Shown: positions 19,804 through 22,185 of the stretch, one piece after another
Layout: each line of letters opens with the position of its first letter
Numbering within the stretch: the first letter of the stretch is position 1
IMG/VR virus record: IMGVR_UViG_3300042343_000178
Location: 1-22,185 of that record
Length of the DNA stretch: 22,185 nt
Reading direction: 5' to 3' (one strand)
DNA from: a virus
The notes under the pieces: generated by a model
What the model was told of the DNA's origin: nothing
Database searches by the model: none
What the model saw: only the letters and a program-made list of their open reading frames with translations
Translations under genes and position numbers: made by a program

Positions 19804-20941
19804 GGCTACACCAGTCTTTTATGCCAATAAAAAGGCTTACGAGGAAGGTTATCCAATAATATGCAATGAGGGTGGGTCAAGGTCAAGTAAAAGCTATTCG
19901 GTTGTTCAGTTGTTAATTCACATTGCTTTAACCAAGCCTAATACAAGGATTTCGTGCGTTTCACATTCCCTACCACATATTAAGCGTGGAGTTTATAGAG
20001 ATTTCAAAGGTATTATGGAGCAATGGGGTATATGGGATGAAAAGGACTTTAGGTACACGGATTTCATTTATACGTTTAAGAACGGCTCTTATATTGAGTT
20101 ATTCGGATTAGAAGACCCTGACAAAGCAAAAGGACCAGCAAGGGATATACTATTTGTAAACGAGGCAAACCTTATTAGTAAGGCATTGTTTGACCAGCTT
20201 TTAATAAGAACAACTGGACAATCATTCTTAGACTGGAATCCAGCCGACTTTATCTCTTGGGTTTATGAAGTAGCTGACAACCCAAAGAACAAGCGCATAC
20301 ATTCTACCTACCTAAACAACATCTCAAACCTAAGCGAAAGTCAAATAAGAAACATTGAGCAATACAAAGATTTGCCAGATGACTTTATGTGGAAGGTTTA
20401 CGGATTAGGTGAACGAGGCTCGGCAAAAGAAATTATTTACACTCAATGGAAACAATACGATGAAGCACCAAATGGGGATGTGTTCTATGGATTAGACTTT
20501 GGTTACGTTCACCCAGCTGCACTTATAAAGGTTACGCACTATGAAGGACAAAACTACTTTGAGGAAATAGTTTATCAAAGCGGACTTACTCTTAGCGACC
20601 TATCAAGATTGATTAAGGAGAAGCTACCAGAACGTGCAACAATCTATGCGGATGCAGCCGAGCCTAAATCTATTGAGGAACTTTACCGACAAGGATTTAA
20701 CATTAAACCAGCGCAAAAGGATGTATGGGCAGGAATAGTAAAGATGAAGTCTTATCCAATAAACTTGCACTACAATAGCAAAAACCTAAGAAGGGAGTTT
20801 ATGTCTTACAAATGGAAAAAAGACAAAAACGATAACGTAATTGAAGAACCTGTAAAGGCAAATGATGACTTGATGGATGCGTGTCGATATGCCGTGTTTA
20901 CACATTTAACCAAGCTAAAATTTGAGGTGTCGGTATTTTAG
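19775..20941 (+). CDS. Large terminase subunit
   Basis: The product has 388 residues when ATG 19775 is used; TTG 19766 is a possible earlier start. The ATPase domain shows Walker A NEGGSRSSKS (31-40), Walker B DILFVNEA with catalytic Glu130, and the coupling segment near SFLDWNPAD (150-158). The C-terminal RNase-H-like nuclease has LDFGYVHP (Asp241), IYADAAEP (Asp293) and NDDLMDACRYA (Asp365/Asp368), giving the acidic metal site that cuts the DNA. This is the PBSX/phage terminase group. It packages DNA into the prohead. Gene length and all motifs look complete. Confidence 0.93.
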   Translation: MQIVNQLKIKATPVFYANKKAYEEGYPIICNEGGSRSSKSYSVVQLLIHIALTKPNTRISCVSHSLPHIKRGVYRDFKGIMEQWGIWDEKDFRYTDFIYTFKNGSYIELFGLEDPDKAKGPARDILFVNEANLISKALFDQLLIRTTGQSFLDWNPADFISWVYEVADNPKNKRIHSTYLNNISNLSESQIRNIEQYKDLPDDFMWKVYGLGERGSAKEIIYTQWKQYDEAPNGDVFYGLDFGYVHPAALIKVTHYEGQNYFEEIVYQSGLTLSDLSRLIKEKLPERATIYADAAEPKSIEELYRQGFNIKPAQKDVWAGIVKMKSYPINLHYNSKNLRREFMSYKWKKDKNDNVIEEPVKANDDLMDACRYAVFTHLTKLKFEVSVF

Positions 20942-20952
20942 GATAAATTGTC

Positions 20953-20960
20953 TAACTTTG
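20953..20960 (+). promoter_or_regulatory. TAACTTTG box before the portal gene
   Basis: TAACTTTG matches TAnnTTTG in the 35-base gap before the portal ATG at 20977. The nearest TTTG upstream (20921-20924) is 28 bases away, so the -33 element is poor. Confidence 0.45.
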
Positions 20961-20976
20961 TTAAAATTCATATATA

Positions 20977-22185
20977 ATGGGATTACTTGACTTTTTTGGT
21001 AAAAGACAAAAACTATCTACTGTACTACCACAAATTCCTTTTAACGGACAAGTTGCAATACAACAAGGGATAATAACTTGGCAAGGTGGCGATAACATTA
21101 GCTTTGTTAATGATGGTTATTCAGCAAATGATATAGTTTATTCAATTGTGAAATTAATTGCGGATAAAGCAAAACTTGCTCCATTCCACGTTTATAGAGT
21201 GGTTGATGAAACTTCTGCAAAGAAATATAAAGCGTTAATGAGCCAACCAGATAAGATTGAGAACTGGAAGGATGTTGAGAAGCTACATAAGAAAGCATTT
21301 GAAATATATACAAAAGATGCACGATTAAACGAGTTATTAAAATACCCAAATGAAGAAGATACCTTTGGCGATTTTGTTGAGGCTTGGTGTACTTTTAAAT
21401 TAGTTACAGGTAACTCTTTCGTTTACGCAAAGATGATTGAAGGTGGAAACAATGATGGTAAGCCATACGAGATGTACGTGCTTCCTTCTCAATATATGTA
21501 CGTGTTAGCCGACATTCAAAACTTTCCTCCAACGATTAGTGGTTATCAATTAAATTATGGTCCACTTTGGAACTTTACTAAGCAAGAGGTACTACAAGAT
21601 AAATACATAAACTTACAATGGAATACAACTGGGAATCAACTATATGGTCAATCTCCTTTGATGGCTGCTGCGAGAAACTTGACTCGTTCAAACGAAGCCA
21701 AGACTGCGGCGGTTGCTTCTTTCCAGAATGGTGGTCCAGCTGGAGTTCTTTTTATGAATGATGAACGCTTTGACCCTATAAGTGGAACACAACAAGCACA
21801 AGCACTTAAAAAGGCGGTAAGTGAAAAAGGTGGCTCTGCTAACTTTAATTCAATTGCAGTTAGTGGTTACAAAGTAGACTGGAAACAAATCGGTTTAAGT
21901 CCTGTTGAATTAGACATCATTGAGAGTGAGAAGTGGGATATGAAAGCACTTTGTAATATTTATGGAGTACCTTCTCAATTATTAAACGATGCTGATAACA
22001 AGACTTACAACAACCAAAGAGAAGGCGAAAAAGCATTGACAGTTCGTTGTGCTATTCCTTTGTTAGTTGGTATTCGTGATAACTTGAATAGAAAATTACA
22101 TTCTGATTGGGGTTATCGTGGAACTGATATTTACGTTGACTTTGACCCAACTGTTTATGGTGAATTAGAAGCAAACAAATCGGAG
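20977..22185 (+). CDS. Portal protein, HK97 type (partial, right edge)
   Basis: The open frame runs 403 codons to the window end without a stop. It begins MGLLDFFGKRQK, the usual N-terminus of HK97-type portals, and continues with 'NDIVYSIVKLIADKAKLAPF', 'LKYPNEEDTFGDFVEAWCTF', 'GNSFVYAKM', 'YGQSPLMAAARNL' and 'GVPSQLLNDADNKTYNN', all typical of this family. The portal forms the dodecameric ring for DNA entry and holds the terminase during packaging. It follows the large terminase by 35 bases, in the canonical order; capsid genes should lie to the right. The C-terminus is outside the window. Confidence 0.9.
   Translation, partial: MGLLDFFGKRQKLSTVLPQIPFNGQVAIQQGIITWQGGDNISFVNDGYSANDIVYSIVKLIADKAKLAPFHVYRVVDETSAKKYKALMSQPDKIENWKDVEKLHKKAFEIYTKDARLNELLKYPNEEDTFGDFVEAWCTFKLVTGNSFVYAKMIEGGNNDGKPYEMYVLPSQYMYVLADIQNFPPTISGYQLNYGPLWNFTKQEVLQDKYINLQWNTTGNQLYGQSPLMAAARNLTRSNEAKTAAVASFQNGGPAGVLFMNDERFDPISGTQQAQALKKAVSEKGGSANFNSIAVSGYKVDWKQIGLSPVELDIIESEKWDMKALCNIYGVPSQLLNDADNKTYNNQREGEKALTVRCAIPLLVGIRDNLNRKLHSDWGYRGTDIYVDFDPTVYGELEANKSE

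Noticed and set aside
1-22185. tRNA genes, CRISPR arrays, insertion sequences, integrase or attachment sites
   Set aside because: I looked for cloverleaf segments, regular spaced repeats, transposase motifs and tyrosine/serine recombinase motifs and saw none in this window.

Overview
The window looks like part of a tailed double-stranded DNA phage, or a prophage of that type, of a Bacteroidetes host, most likely from the Flavobacteriia. Every gene I accept is on the + strand. The DNA is AT-rich and genes are packed tightly, with many TAATG, ATGA and TTATGA start/stop overlaps. Start codons lack Shine-Dalgarno sequences and instead follow A-rich or CAA-rich leaders. Several upstream gaps carry the Bacteroidetes -7 element TAnnTTTG. 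TGA, TAA and TAG all act as stops, so the code is the standard bacterial one. I see no integrase, repressor, tRNA, CRISPR array or insertion sequence, and lifestyle cannot be judged from this part alone.

Layout: (1) 1-7019 is the distal tail module: the end of an upstream gene, a 653-aa tail-tip-like protein with a probable carbohydrate-binding-like insertion, a TP901-1-like tail tube protein, a 1305-aa fibre with a duplicated module and a self-cleaving S74 chaperone, and a small fibre-associated protein. (2) 7063-8803 is a compact lysis cassette: several tiny membrane proteins, a membrane-anchored spanin-like protein and a T4-lysozyme-type endolysin, each overlapping the next. (3) 8813-10305 holds a calcineurin-type phosphoesterase, a small hypothetical gene and a mini HExxH protein. 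(4) 10306-11055 is the regulatory hub: two intrinsic terminators, several TAnnTTTG boxes, a homing endonuclease with its own very close promoter, and a 9-bp inverted repeat. (5) 11056-16490 is the early/replication module: small regulators, a DnaA domain-IV-like protein, a RecT/Bet annealase, a second HNH endonuclease, a small protein with an SSB-type acidic tip, an HTH protein and a replisome-organizer-like protein preceded by an attenuator-like leader. (6) 16487-19426 holds a PAPS-reductase-like ATP pyrophosphatase, a NinG/Rap nuclease, a ParB-like protein and a C5-cytosine methyltransferase. (7) 19401-22185 is packaging: small terminase, large terminase and the start of the portal gene.

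As a whole, the DnaA-like and replisome-organizer proteins probably recruit host replication proteins, because no polymerase or helicase is present here. RecT, NinG and the SSB-tipped protein would serve recombination. The methyltransferase may protect the genome from restriction. Packaging then leads into head genes that must lie to the right of the window, while the tape-measure and neck genes should lie to its left. The window therefore seems to be the complement of the head module on a circular or permuted map.

The most unusual items are the attenuator-like leader at 14774-14877, the terminator-promoter-terminator arrangement at 10322-10432, the near-leaderless promoters at 2063 and 10425, the co-occurring PAPS-reductase/ParB pair (reminiscent of IbrA/IbrB), and the 28-codon membrane peptide inside the lysis cassette. 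All family assignments come from reading motifs by eye. No search was run.
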